Source: Chitinophaga pinensis
GTDB taxonomy: Bacteria > Bacteroidota > Bacteroidia > UBA4408
NCBI GenBank assembly: GCA_945872355.1
Contig: CAMBZU010000031.1
Location: 1 to 37,280, forward strand
DNA: 37,280 nt
Direction of reading: 5' to 3'
In this document: one piece after another, positions 7,736 through 15,525 of the stretch
Layout: each line of letters begins with the position of its first letter
Numbering within the stretch: the first letter of the stretch is position 1
Made by a program: the position numbers and the translations under genes
Notes under the pieces: generated by a model
Told to the model about the DNA's origin: nothing
Databases searched by the model: none
What the model saw: only the letters and a program-made list of their open reading frames with translations

Positions 7736-9676
7736 TTACTTTGCATGATTTAATTTGCTGTGTTTTTGACTGTAACCAAAATAGATGATTAACCCAACGC
7801 ACAACCACAATGAAAATCCTATCCAGTTTTTCAAGCCTAATTCACTCATCATATACAAACAACTCATCATGCCTAACACAGGAATTAATGAAAAGGAATG
7901 TTTAAAGGAGTAGAACGACATTAATAAAGCAATAATAATAAAAATCCAATAAGGTATTTGGTGCTTAAAAACTTCCCAACCAGTATTCATGTATTTGGCT
8001 TTTTCGATGGCGCTTCGCTCCAAATAAGTTTGAATTTCAGCGTCGTTGGAAGTTTCCATAACTGCGGCACAAACATCAGGCTGCTTGAATAATTCAGGAT
8101 TTATAATTTGTTCTTGCATGGCCGCTTTTTGAAATTCAAATTTATCTTGAACATCAAGTGCAGCAATAATTTCAGTTTTTTCTTTTAAATGTTGGGCTTT
8201 AAAAAAATTAAGGGTATTTGTTTTGTTGGCGGTGAAGGAAATAATAATTCCAATCACAAATAATGCAGGCACAATATACTTGCTGTTGATGTAAGGCGTT
8301 TTAAATTTTCGCTCTGGCGGATTTGGATCGAGTTGTAACTTTAACACACCAGCACATACTAACACAAATGCAAACAAGGTACCTATACTACAAATATCAG
8401 CTACCGTGCTTAAATCCATAAATAAAGCGGGCACAGCCACTACAAAACCGGTAACAATTGTGCTAAAACTTGGTGTTTTAAATTTAGGATGAATCTTAGA
8501 AAACTTTTTTGGCAATAATCCATCTTTACTCATACTCATCCAAATGCGCGGCTGCCCCATTTGAAACACCAACAATACGCTGGCCATAGCCACCACAGCA
8601 CTCACCGAAATCAATCCAGATAATTTTGTTAAATGTAATTTTTCGAAAACAAAAGCCAATGGATCACCCACGTTCAATTCTTTATAACTCACCATACCTG
8701 TTAATACAAGCGCTACTGCAATGTACAGCACAGTACATATTATGATGGCATACATCATGCCTTTGGGCAAATCGCGTTGAGGATTTTTACACTCTTCGGC
8801 AGTGGTACTAATGGCATCAAATCCAATATATGCAAAAAACACAGCAGAAACACCCTTTAAAATACCACTAATTCCATTAGGCGCAAAAGGATGCCAATTG
8901 CTAACGTCTACATAAAAAACACCTACAAAAATAATCACCAACACCACTGCCAACTTTATCAGTACCATAACATTACTGGCATTGCGTGTTTCTTTCATAC
9001 CTCTATAAACTAAAGCAGTAATTAAAACAATAATAGCAATCGCAGGTATATCAAGCACAAGATGAAATGAACCAATCGTAGGAGCATTTAACCAAGCATT
9101 ATATTTTGCAAGTAATGAACCTTCAAGTTGTGTCCCTGTAGCAAGCAGTTTTGAGGCTTCATCAAATCCATTTCGCGCGGTAAAATAATCCATAGTTGCC
9201 CATTCGGGAACATGTATTCCTGAGGTAATATTTAGTGCAGGAATTCGAATAGCTTCTAATAAAGAAACAAAATAATCGCTCCAAGAAATAGCCACCACTA
9301 TGTTACCAATAGCATATTCCATAATTAATGCCCAGCCAATAATCCACGCAAACAACTCACCAAAAGCTACATAAGAATAGGTATAAGCACTACCGCTAAC
9401 TGGCACCATTGAAGCAAATTCTGCGTATGCAAAAGCTGCAAATCCGCAAGCAATAGCAGTAAATAAAAATAACAAAATTACTGCCGGTCCACCATCAGCA
9501 CTGGCTTTTCCAATGGTACTAAAAATTCCTGCTCCAATAATGGCTGCAATACCAAAAGCCGTTAAATCACGCACCCCTAAATGTTTAGCTAAAACACCAT
9601 GCGCATCTGAGTTATCATCTAAATTCTTTAAAATTTGAGTAACCGATTTTTTTCTGAATAATTGCTTAAAATTCAT
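7736..9676 (-). CDS. APC-superfamily amino acid permease (cationic transporter type)
   Basis: 646 residues. The N-terminal soluble stretch (about 1-35) precedes the APC signature of TM1, GIAAIIGAGIFSTIG. Further hallmarks are AEFASMVPVSGSAYTYSYVAFGE and the GFDAISTTAEECKNPQRDLP loop, which point to the cationic amino acid transporter (CAT/YfnA-like) branch. About 12-14 membrane helices are expected. Two hydrophilic insertions stand out, near 150-200 and near 500-580; the second is rich in charged residues and separates the last helices from the core. Only 18 bases separate this gene from the panB stop upstream on the same strand, so co-transcription from the panB promoter is likely. Substrate cannot be fixed from the sequence. 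Confidence 0.88.
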   Translation of the reverse strand: MNFKQLFRKKSVTQILKNLDDNSDAHGVLAKHLGVRDLTAFGIAAIIGAGIFSTIGKASADGGPAVILLFLFTAIACGFAAFAYAEFASMVPVSGSAYTYSYVAFGELFAWIIGWALIMEYAIGNIVVAISWSDYFVSLLEAIRIPALNITSGIHVPEWATMDYFTARNGFDEASKLLATGTQLEGSLLAKYNAWLNAPTIGSFHLVLDIPAIAIIVLITALVYRGMKETRNASNVMVLIKLAVVLVIIFVGVFYVDVSNWHPFAPNGISGILKGVSAVFFAYIGFDAISTTAEECKNPQRDLPKGMMYAIIICTVLYIAVALVLTGMVSYKELNVGDPLAFVFEKLHLTKLSGLISVSAVVAMASVLLVFQMGQPRIWMSMSKDGLLPKKFSKIHPKFKTPSFSTIVTGFVVAVPALFMDLSTVADICSIGTLFAFVLVCAGVLKLQLDPNPPERKFKTPYINSKYIVPALFVIGIIISFTANKTNTLNFFKAQHLKEKTEIIAALDVQDKFEFQKAAMQEQIINPELFKQPDVCAAVMETSNDAEIQTYLERSAIEKAKYMNTGWEVFKHQIPYWIFIIIALLMSFYSFKHSFSLIPVLGMMSCLYMMSELGLKNWIGFSLWLCVGLIIYFGYSQKHSKLNHAK

Positions 9677-9694
9677 AACTCGAAATATATAAAT

Positions 9695-10510
9695 TTAATA
9701 CTGCTCACTGGCGTTAGGAAAATCTTTTTGCTTCACATCATTTACGTATGCGCCAACTGCACCTTTTATATCATCAAACAAATTCAAATAACGTCTTAAA
9801 AAACGCGGGTTAAATCCAACATTCAAACCTAACATATCATGCAACACTAAAACTTGGCCATCTACTCCCCCGCCTGCTCCAATACCAATAATCGGAATTG
9901 AAATTTCCTCTGCAGTTTTTAATGCTAGGGTGGCCGGTATTTTTTCTAATACAATGGCAAAACATCCTGCTTTCTCAAGTACATGAGCATCTTCAATTAA
10001 TCTGTTTGCTTCTTCTTCTTCCTTTGCTCTTACGTTGTAAGTTCCAAACTTGTATATCGATTGTGGCGTTAAGCCTAAATGCCCCATTACTGGAATACCA
10101 GCCGATAAGATACGTTTGATTGATTCTTCAATTTCCTTTCCACCTTCCATTTTTACTGCATGTGCGCCTGATTCTTTCATTACTCTAATTGCAGAAGTAA
10201 GCGCTTCTTTACTATTTCCTTGGTAAGAGCCAAATGGCAAATCAACCACCACCAAAGCCCTGTCAACCCCTCTAATTACAGATGCAGCATGATAAATCAT
10301 TTGATCTAAAGTAATAGGCAAAGTGGTCTCATGACCAGCCATTACATTACTTGCACTATCTCCTACCAATATTACATCAATGCCGGCTGCATCAATAATC
10401 CGCGCCATTGAATAATCGTAAGCGGTAAGCATGGCAATTTTTTCGCCTTTGCGCTTCATCTCTTGTAAGGTATTGGTGGTAACCTTTTTTACTTCTTTGT
10501 GAACTGACAT
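9695..10510 (-). CDS. panB: 3-methyl-2-oxobutanoate hydroxymethyltransferase
   Basis: 271 residues, the normal length for PanB. The enzyme transfers a hydroxymethyl group from 5,10-methylene-tetrahydrofolate to 2-oxoisovalerate, giving ketopantoate, the first committed step of pantothenate and CoA synthesis in the cytosol. Visible hallmarks are [10 protein letters not shown], the metal-site motif [32 protein letters not shown] and [22 protein letters not shown]. The barrel appears complete. It lies first in a probable two-gene unit with the amino acid permease. The other pantothenate genes are not in the window. Confidence 0.96.
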   Translation of the reverse strand: MSVHKEVKKVTTNTLQEMKRKGEKIAMLTAYDYSMARIIDAAGIDVILVGDSASNVMAGHETTLPITLDQMIYHAASVIRGVDRALVVVDLPFGSYQGNSKEALTSAIRVMKESGAHAVKMEGGKEIEESIKRILSAGIPVMGHLGLTPQSIYKFGTYNVRAKEEEEANRLIEDAHVLEKAGCFAIVLEKIPATLALKTAEEISIPIIGIGAGGGVDGQVLVLHDMLGLNVGFNPRFLRRYLNLFDDIKGAVGAYVNDVKQKDFPNASEQY

Positions 10511-10555
10511 ACCGTAATTATAAATTTGATAAAACTTTGCTCAAACTTAAATAAA

Positions 10556-10716
10556 TTATTTTGTTAAGCTATTAATTGTTGTTTCAATAGTTGCTGAAAA
10601 TTCGTTAACTTGCTGATAGGTTCATCAAGCACAAACAATGTGCATTTATTTTTTATTTGTTTTGAAGTACTGGCCTGCACATACCATTTTTTTATGCTTA
10701 TTGTACAATTAAAACA
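10556..10716 (-). pseudogene. Decayed 3' fragment of an aminotransferase paralogue
   Basis: The 160 bases align by eye with the 3' end of the intact aminotransferase at 13915-15015. They share ATTAATTGTTGTTTCAAT, a GGCCTGCAC block and a TTTTTTAT block, in the same order and at about the same spacing. The stop codon falls at the equivalent position (10556-10558). On the minus strand the frame reads CAGQYFKTNKK where the intact gene has GAGHWFETDKK, then meets TAA where the intact gene has a Tyr codon. Nothing upstream restores a longer frame, so only about the last 50 codons survive. It lies 45 bases upstream of panB. Confidence 0.75.
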
Positions 10717-10852
10717 TGAAGTTAAATCCAAAAATAATATCACTTAAATGTGAAGATAAAATAGTGGCCTACCGAATATCAGTTCATAAACCCAATAATT
10801 TTTTTTGCGCCAACTGCAACTCATGAATTTTTGTTAATTTTTTCATTCGCAT

Positions 10853-10884
10853 TTGTTTAATTGAATTTCTTTGCATTACATTTG
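10853..10884 (+). promoter_or_regulatory. Bacteroidota promoter for the first structured leader
   Basis: TTG (10853-10855), a 21-base spacer and TACATTTG (10877-10884) fit the TTG/TAnnTTTG consensus. Transcription should begin near 10891. That is at the start of an ATCAAAA/TTTTGAT hairpin with a GAAA loop (about 10889-10906), leaving a leader of roughly 340 bases before the gene at 11229. Confidence 0.6.
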
Positions 10885-10945
10885 TACCATCAAAAGAAAT
10901 TTTGATACCAGTTCTCTAAATATTAACCATGCATTCAGAAGTTGT

Positions 10946-11035
10946 CTCCCCTTAAAAGGAGCTGCTGCCAACCGAGTTGAACACCACGGTGGTAAAAATA
11001 ATGCGGGCACACTGCCAAAATAAGTTCAGTTTACC
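10946..11035 (+). promoter_or_regulatory. Structured leader RNA, copy 1 (candidate riboswitch)
   Basis: Parts in order: a weak hairpin CTCC/GGAG (10946-10961); stem TGCC-A-ACCG (10966-10974) with CGGT-GGTA (10987-10994); hairpin GGCA/TGCC (11006-11016); then AAAATAA (11017-11023). A downstream TACC (11032-11035) could pair instead with GGTA. The same parts recur upstream of metK at 12058-12145, where the third hairpin pairs as GAC/GTC, a compensatory change from GGC/GCC. It lies in an apparent leader for two uncharacterised genes. The ligand is unknown; a link to SAM is inferred only from the second copy. Confidence 0.55.
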
Positions 11036-11228
11036 CTCTTTTATTTTACTTCTGCATGCAACAAAAAAATGTTGTATGATACATTATTATAATTTTCATT
11101 ACGGTTGAGCCTGTCTCTTACCTTTTCAGTGATTCGCATAGGCCATTATTCACTGAATTTAATGCTAATCAGTATTGATTTAGCTATGGCCAACTCACTT
11201 TATTATCAACTTAATTTTTTAAAAAATA

Positions 11229-11579
11229 ATGAAAATTCCGAATTTTAAAATTGGCGATAAGGTGGTATGTATTAATGATGACTTCTCATTTGTGCACAAG
11301 GAATATGCATATACCGAATTTATGAAATTCCCTGAAATGATGAAGGTTTATACCATCAGAGACTTACCTCAAGAATCATGTCATTTAGAAGAAATTGTAA
11401 ATCCCAAACTAAGTTATTACAATTTAAATGAGCCTGGGTTTTACAGGTGGCGCTTTGTGAAGCTTGATCATAAAACAGTAAAAGGCACCACGGTCAATAA
11501 AAATGATGCAGCAACAGCGCAAAAGAAAACTAAACCAGTAATCAAAAAGAAACAATTACTAACTGTTGAAAAAAATTAA
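11229..11579 (+). CDS. Uncharacterised small protein, SH3-like pattern
   Basis: 116 residues, not recognised as a named family. The first 80 or so residues read as a compact beta protein: KIGDKVVCINDDF, then MKVYTIRDLP, EEIVNPKL and a closing GFYRWRFVKLD. This G-D-K-V-V-C...V-Y-T-I-R...R-F layout resembles the small SH3-like proteins found in many Bacteroidota and phage genomes, which have no assigned role. The C-terminal 35 residues are Lys/Thr-rich and probably disordered. There is no signal peptide. It follows a long structured leader and is separated from the next gene by six bases, so the two are co-transcribed. Confidence 0.7.
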   Translation: MKIPNFKIGDKVVCINDDFSFVHKEYAYTEFMKFPEMMKVYTIRDLPQESCHLEEIVNPKLSYYNLNEPGFYRWRFVKLDHKTVKGTTVNKNDAATAQKKTKPVIKKKQLLTVEKN

Positions 11580-11585
11580 TCAGTA

Positions 11586-11984
11586 ATGAAGAAAAAACTA
11601 AATTCAACTCCTTTAAAACCCTCGACCAAGCCCATTGTTGAAATGGATATCAACATCGATAAATTCCCTTTAATAGAGGCGCAGGTAACTATCATTATTG
11701 AGTTAATGAGTTTCTGTGAGGGTGATAGCATTAGCATACCACGTACTACCTTTTTACTTACAGATGACGGTACAACTAAATGCAAACTGCTTCATGCTAT
11801 GAATATTGCCCTTAGCCCAAATAAAACATGTTTGACCGTTGATAAATCACATACTTTTTTATTGTTTTTTACTCCACTACCAAAAGGCTGCAAGCTTTTT
11901 GAACTTGTTATACAATCACCTGAAAAAGGCTTCAAATTATTGGCTAATTTTAAGAGAAATAAAGAAGACGTTTATAGGACATAA
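11586..11984 (+). CDS. Uncharacterised protein, possible beta-sandwich
   Basis: 132 residues, unknown function. After a Lys/Pro-rich start, the pattern TIIIELMSFCEGDSISIPRTTFLLTDDGT, then LLHAMNIALSPNKTCL, FLLFFTPLPKGCKLFELV and GFKLL alternates in a way typical of an immunoglobulin-like sandwich. FLLFFTPLPKGCKLFELV resembles a segment of small Bacteroidota domains that accompany secreted proteins. No signal peptide is present here, and no catalytic motif. It lies six bases after the 11229 gene, and the second structured leader and metK follow it. Placement between two copies of the same leader is the main clue to its role. Confidence 0.6.
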   Translation: MKKKLNSTPLKPSTKPIVEMDINIDKFPLIEAQVTIIIELMSFCEGDSISIPRTTFLLTDDGTTKCKLLHAMNIALSPNKTCLTVDKSHTFLLFFTPLPKGCKLFELVIQSPEKGFKLLANFKRNKEDVYRT

Positions 11985-12053
11985 CTGCATTATTCACATC
12001 AATTTTCAATTTATTAATACATAATCATTCATTTAATTATTCAATTACATCAG

Positions 12054-12145
12054 GAATCTTTTGCTAATGCAAAGGTGCCAACCGAGAGCTACAACTCCAC
12101 GGTGGCAGTAAGATGTGGACATCAAGTCAAAATAAAATGTTGCCA
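12054..12145 (+). promoter_or_regulatory. Structured leader RNA, copy 2, upstream of metK (candidate SAM-responsive element)
   Basis: Hairpin CTTTTGC-TAAT-GCAAAGG (12058-12075); stem TGCC-A-ACCG (12076-12084) with CGGT-GGCA (12100-12107), including an inner GAG/CTC; hairpin GAC-ATCAA-GTC (12118-12128); then AAAATAA. An outer ATCTT/AAGAT pairing (around 12056 and 12109) could close the first two parts. TGCCA at 12141-12145 could compete for TGGCA at 12103-12107, which would give a switch. metK starts 51 bases later. Since metK is often under SAM riboswitch control, SAM sensing is plausible, but the S-box core elements I know (GGAGGGA, GGCAACC) are absent. No promoter was seen between 11985 and the motif. 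Confidence 0.6.
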
Positions 12146-12196
12146 TGCCTACTTACTGATGTATTGAAAAAATAATAACATTTAAAATCAATACAT

Positions 12197-13336
12197 ATGA
12201 AAACAAAAACATTTCAATTTACAAGTGAATCGGTATCAGACGGGCATCCCGATAAAGTAGCCGACCAAATTTCTGATGCCATATTAGATGCCTATTTAGC
12301 AAAGGACCCCAATGCTAAAGTGGCTTGCGAATGCTTAATTACAACAGGTCAGTTGGTAATTGCCGGAGAAGTTACCTCAAAAGTACATGCAGATGCAATT
12401 GCTGTGGCAAGAGAGGTAATTAAAGAAATTGGTTACACCGATAGCTCCATAGGTTTTAGTGAATCTGATGCTGCCTACATCAATTTACTGCATGAACAAA
12501 GTCCTGAAATAAATAACAGTGTTACCGATGGTGGTGCAGGAGACCAAGGCATTATGTTTGGATATGCATGCAACGAAACAAGTGAACTTATGCCCCTGCC
12601 GATAATGATTGCGCACCAACTGATGGAGAAACAGAAGGAAGTTAGAATGAGACCAGGCTCAATGCTTTTGCCTGATGCAAAATCACAAGTAACCATCAGG
12701 TACGAAAACTACTTACCTGTTGCTATAGAGAATATTGTACTATCAACTCAACACGTAAAACAAATCTCACAAGCAGAACTAACTACTTTTGTTATCAATG
12801 AAATTATCAATCCTGTGATTGAAAGCTATCGCTTAGCTGGCAATCCTGTTATTATGATTAATCCATCGGGTAGCTTTACCATTGGTGGTCCACATGGCGA
12901 TACAGGACTCACCGGACGTAAAATTATTGTTGATACCTATGGCGGCTCTTGCCCACATGGTGGTGGTGCTTTCAGCGGAAAAGATCCAAGTAAGGTCGAC
13001 CGTTCAGCCGCTTACGCAGCAAGGTATGTAGCTAAACACATTGTTGCTGCAGGCTTGGCTGAGCGATGCACCATTCAGCTATCTTATGCAATTGGTAAAG
13101 CTGAACCTACCAGTTTATACGTGAATACGCATGAAACAGGTATTATTGATGAATCACTAATAGAAGAAGCCATCAAAGCACTTTTTGATTTAACTCCAAA
13201 TGGTATTATTCGCACATTAGGTTTAAAATCTCCAATATATAAACCTACAGCCGCTTTCGGACATTTTGGAAAAGCTCACTTGCCATGGGAAATCATTGAT
13301 ACGAAAATTCTTGAACAACTTACAGCACTAAAATAA
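12197..13336 (+). CDS. metK: S-adenosylmethionine synthetase
   Basis: 379 residues, full length for the family. The enzyme makes SAM from methionine and ATP in the cytosol. Hallmarks in order: FTSESVSDGHPDKVADQISD near the N-terminus, GAGDQGIMFGYA (ATP-binding signature 1), the central PSGSFTIGGPHGDTGLTGRKI, the P-loop-like GGGAFSGKDPSKVDRSAAY, and TAAFGHFGK near the C-terminus. All key regions look intact. The gene follows a structured leader and is eight bases ahead of a DUF3293 gene; the pair ends at a strong terminator. The leader suggests control by SAM or a related metabolite. Confidence 0.97.
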   Translation: MKTKTFQFTSESVSDGHPDKVADQISDAILDAYLAKDPNAKVACECLITTGQLVIAGEVTSKVHADAIAVAREVIKEIGYTDSSIGFSESDAAYINLLHEQSPEINNSVTDGGAGDQGIMFGYACNETSELMPLPIMIAHQLMEKQKEVRMRPGSMLLPDAKSQVTIRYENYLPVAIENIVLSTQHVKQISQAELTTFVINEIINPVIESYRLAGNPVIMINPSGSFTIGGPHGDTGLTGRKIIVDTYGGSCPHGGGAFSGKDPSKVDRSAAYAARYVAKHIVAAGLAERCTIQLSYAIGKAEPTSLYVNTHETGIIDESLIEEAIKALFDLTPNGIIRTLGLKSPIYKPTAAFGHFGKAHLPWEIIDTKILEQLTALK

Positions 13337-13344
13337 AATATAAT

Positions 13345-13746
13345 ATGAATGATTTAGAACTACAAGAAGCATACTATAAAACAAGGTTTATTGTTGCCGA
13401 TATTATTTTATGTGCTGACAAAACAAATGCGCAACTTGATGAATTGCTAATTAAAAATAATTGTGCCAGTTATGCCTTTATTACTGCCCACAATCCACTT
13501 TCTCAATTAATGCCGGAGAATGAAAATAAGAGGCGACATGAGCAACTTATAGCTTTTATAAAAAAAAGTGAATTCAAGTATTTCGAAGGATTCGGAGAGG
13601 GCACAGCTAGTTGGCCAAACGAAACATCTTTATTGATACTTGGCATACGCAAGGAAGAGGCAATTGCATGTGGAATTAAATTTAATCAAAAAGCCATTAT
13701 TTTTGGTCAATTGAAGGGTGTGGCATCGCTTATCATGATACAATAA
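13345..13746 (+). CDS. DUF3293-domain protein
   Basis: 133 residues. It matches the DUF3293 layout by eye: AYYKTRFIV at the start, FITAHNPLSQLMPENENKRR in the middle, then YFEGFGEGTASWPNETSLLILGI, and a final KFNQKAIIFGQ. The family is cytosolic, small and of unknown function. Eight bases separate it from metK on the same strand, so it should be co-expressed with SAM synthetase. I know of no established functional link between the two. Confidence 0.8.
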   Translation: MNDLELQEAYYKTRFIVADIILCADKTNAQLDELLIKNNCASYAFITAHNPLSQLMPENENKRRHEQLIAFIKKSEFKYFEGFGEGTASWPNETSLLILGIRKEEAIACGIKFNQKAIIFGQLKGVASLIMIQ

Positions 13747-13878
13747 GGAAGTATCCAAATGCAGTGTAAGGAAGGTTGAAACGGTTTAAGCAACTAAAAT
13801 AACAAAAGGCAAATTATCTTTTTTATTGCATTAGCAAAGTAAACTTAACACCTGCGCTTTACAAACAACGATGAGTAG

Positions 13879-13924
13879 CAGCAAGTGGTTGGAGCAAATT
13901 CCAGCCATTTGCTGTTATTTTTTT
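13879..13924 (+). terminator. Rho-independent terminator of the metK operon, overlapping the convergent gene
   Basis: Arms 13879-13893 and 13900-13914 pair over 15 positions with two G-U pairs, around the loop GCAAAT. A tail of TTATTTTTTT follows. The tail is also the stop codon and the last Lys codons of the minus-strand aminotransferase (stop at 13915-13917). The hairpin thus ends plus-strand transcription exactly where the opposing gene ends. Confidence 0.8.
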
Positions 13925-15015
13925 AAGCCATTAATTGTTGTTTCAATGTTTGCCAAGCCTTGTTTTAATTGATCATTTGTTGGCCATCCAAAACCAATGC
14001 GCATGTATTTTTTATCTGTTTCGAACCAATGGCCTGCACCTACTAAAGTTTTATGTTCCTTATATAATGTTTCATAAAACTGATGATAATTTATTTTCGG
14101 AATAATACGTGGATAGCATACAACACCGCCTTTGGGCTTTACCCATTCTAAATTTTTACTCTTACTCATGTGTTTTTCAAGTGTGGCAAAATTCTTTTTA
14201 ATGTGCTTTAAAATTGGTGTAAAAAACTTGGTTTTGTTTTGTAAATAATGTAATGCTACGTGTTCATCTAATAATGAATTACAAATAAATATTTGCTCCT
14301 TAGCAGCTAAAAATAATTCTAGCAAACGCTTATTTTTACAAGCAATCCAACCCATTCTAATACCTGGCAATCCATAAGCTTTACTAACAGATGATACAGA
14401 AATAACGCGATCACTCAAGCTGGCTGCTAATGGTGGCGGAGTGTTAAAAGATAAATCGCGGTAGGTTTCATCAACCAATAAATAACTATTATGCTTACGG
14501 GCCAACTCAATTACTTCTAATAATTCTTCTTCAGATAGCGCACTGCCCGTAGGATTATGTGGTGTAGTAATACTTATTAAAGTGGGTTTGCTTTTGGCCA
14601 TTGTACTCAACTTGTACAAATCGAGTTGATATTGTTCCTCAAAATGCAAATCAATAAAGTTAATTTCGCATTCCAACAAACGTGGTGTTTCAATATTGGT
14701 GGCGTAATTAGGGCGCTCCACTAATAACTGACTTTGCTTATTTAAAAGTGCTGTAGATACTATAAACAAACCAGCAGCAGCGCCAGGCACCAAAATAATG
14801 TGCTCCGGTTTTATGTTATAATCGGCAGCCAATAATTCGCGTAAAGCGGGCAAACCTTTGTGATCGCCATAACACAGCGGAATATCTTTAATATTAAATT
14901 TTAAGTCCTTAAAGTTGGTATCAGAAACAGAGCTTTCGGCAAGGTTGCATTCAATAGTACCATAGCCTAATTCCTCAGGCGATTCAGCCTCAATGGGCAT
15001 TCTTTTGTAATTCAT
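13915..15015 (-). CDS. Class I/II PLP-dependent aminotransferase
   Basis: 366 residues from the chosen ATG at 15015 (MNYKRMPIEAESPEE). An ATG at 15105 would add 30 residues unlike the family start. The fold-type I elements are present: CYGDHKGLPALRELLA, VPGAAAGLFIVSTALL, SITTPHNPTGSALSEEE (PLP-contact NPTG), LLVDETYRDL and the Schiff-base lysine in SVSSVSKAYGLPGIRMGW. A Arg near the C-terminus (MRIGFGW) likely binds the substrate carboxylate. The acceptor and donor cannot be assigned; it is not one of the dedicated biosynthetic enzymes that I would recognise. A decayed copy of its 3' end lies at 10556-10716. It is convergent with metK-DUF3293. Confidence 0.88.
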   Translation of the reverse strand: MNYKRMPIEAESPEELGYGTIECNLAESSVSDTNFKDLKFNIKDIPLCYGDHKGLPALRELLAADYNIKPEHIILVPGAAAGLFIVSTALLNKQSQLLVERPNYATNIETPRLLECEINFIDLHFEEQYQLDLYKLSTMAKSKPTLISITTPHNPTGSALSEEELLEVIELARKHNSYLLVDETYRDLSFNTPPPLAASLSDRVISVSSVSKAYGLPGIRMGWIACKNKRLLELFLAAKEQIFICNSLLDEHVALHYLQNKTKFFTPILKHIKKNFATLEKHMSKSKNLEWVKPKGGVVCYPRIIPKINYHQFYETLYKEHKTLVGAGHWFETDKKYMRIGFGWPTNDQLKQGLANIETTINGLKK

Positions 15016-15203
15016 AGAAAAGTGATAATAAGGTGCACGTTTAAAAACTAAAGGTAAATAATTTAACGAATAAACGATGCTTTCACCACACCTCAACATA
15101 AACACCGAGCTAGTTCATTTTTAGATAGTATTATTTCGAGTATAAGTATTTCCAATAAAATAAGCCAACAAATGTTTGAAATAATTACGGTTCATTGAGC
15201 TTG

Positions 15204-15329
15204 TACCAATTACATTTATTTTTTAGTCCAACTAAAAAAATAAATATGCAATGGTTAATACCGATACTACTTGAAATTAGTACAATAAGGCCATGCCGCA
15301 ATTGGACTAAATTGATAGTGTAATCGGTA
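15204..15329. mobile_element. MITE-like element, family 2, copy D
   Basis: 126 bp, the reverse complement of the element at 24384-24508 by eye, with matches along its length (CAATTTAGTC, TTAACCATTGCATATTTATTTTTT, TAGTTGGACTAAAAAA). Ends are TACCAATTACA and TGTAATCGGTA, imperfect inverted repeats of 11 bp. The right flank is TTA; the left flank is TTG, one change from TTA. It carries an internal stem TTTATTTTTTAGT with ACTAAAAAAATAAA. It lies between divergent genes. Confidence 0.75.
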
Positions 15330-15393
15330 TTATTCTATAAGAGACATTAAATTGGTGTAATTGGCGTTGATACTTTTACTAATGATTAATAAG

Positions 15394-15401
15394 TATATTT
15401 G
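15394..15401 (+). promoter_or_regulatory. Possible -7 box ahead of the membrane protein gene
   Basis: TATATTTG fits TAnnTTTG exactly, with a TTG 24 bases upstream (15367-15369), a slightly long spacer. It lies about 125 bases before the ATG at 15526. The stretch between the family 2 element and this gene shows nothing else. Confidence 0.35.
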
Positions 15402-15525
15402 GAATTTTAAACAGTTATTTGAACTTGTTTGACTGATCTCATAACGACAAATGAATGATTGTTTTTTTATTAGATAGTTGGATAAAAGATAATTTTCAGC
15501 AAAAGTACTATCAGAACCACAGAAT

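Noticed and set aside
12054..12145. Classical S-box (SAM-I) riboswitch ahead of metK
   Set aside because: AAGGTGCCAA and a closing AAGAT resemble the 3' half of the S-box, but the 5' half with GGAGGGA and GGCAACC is missing, and leader copy 1 lacks GGTGC. It is kept as a separate candidate.
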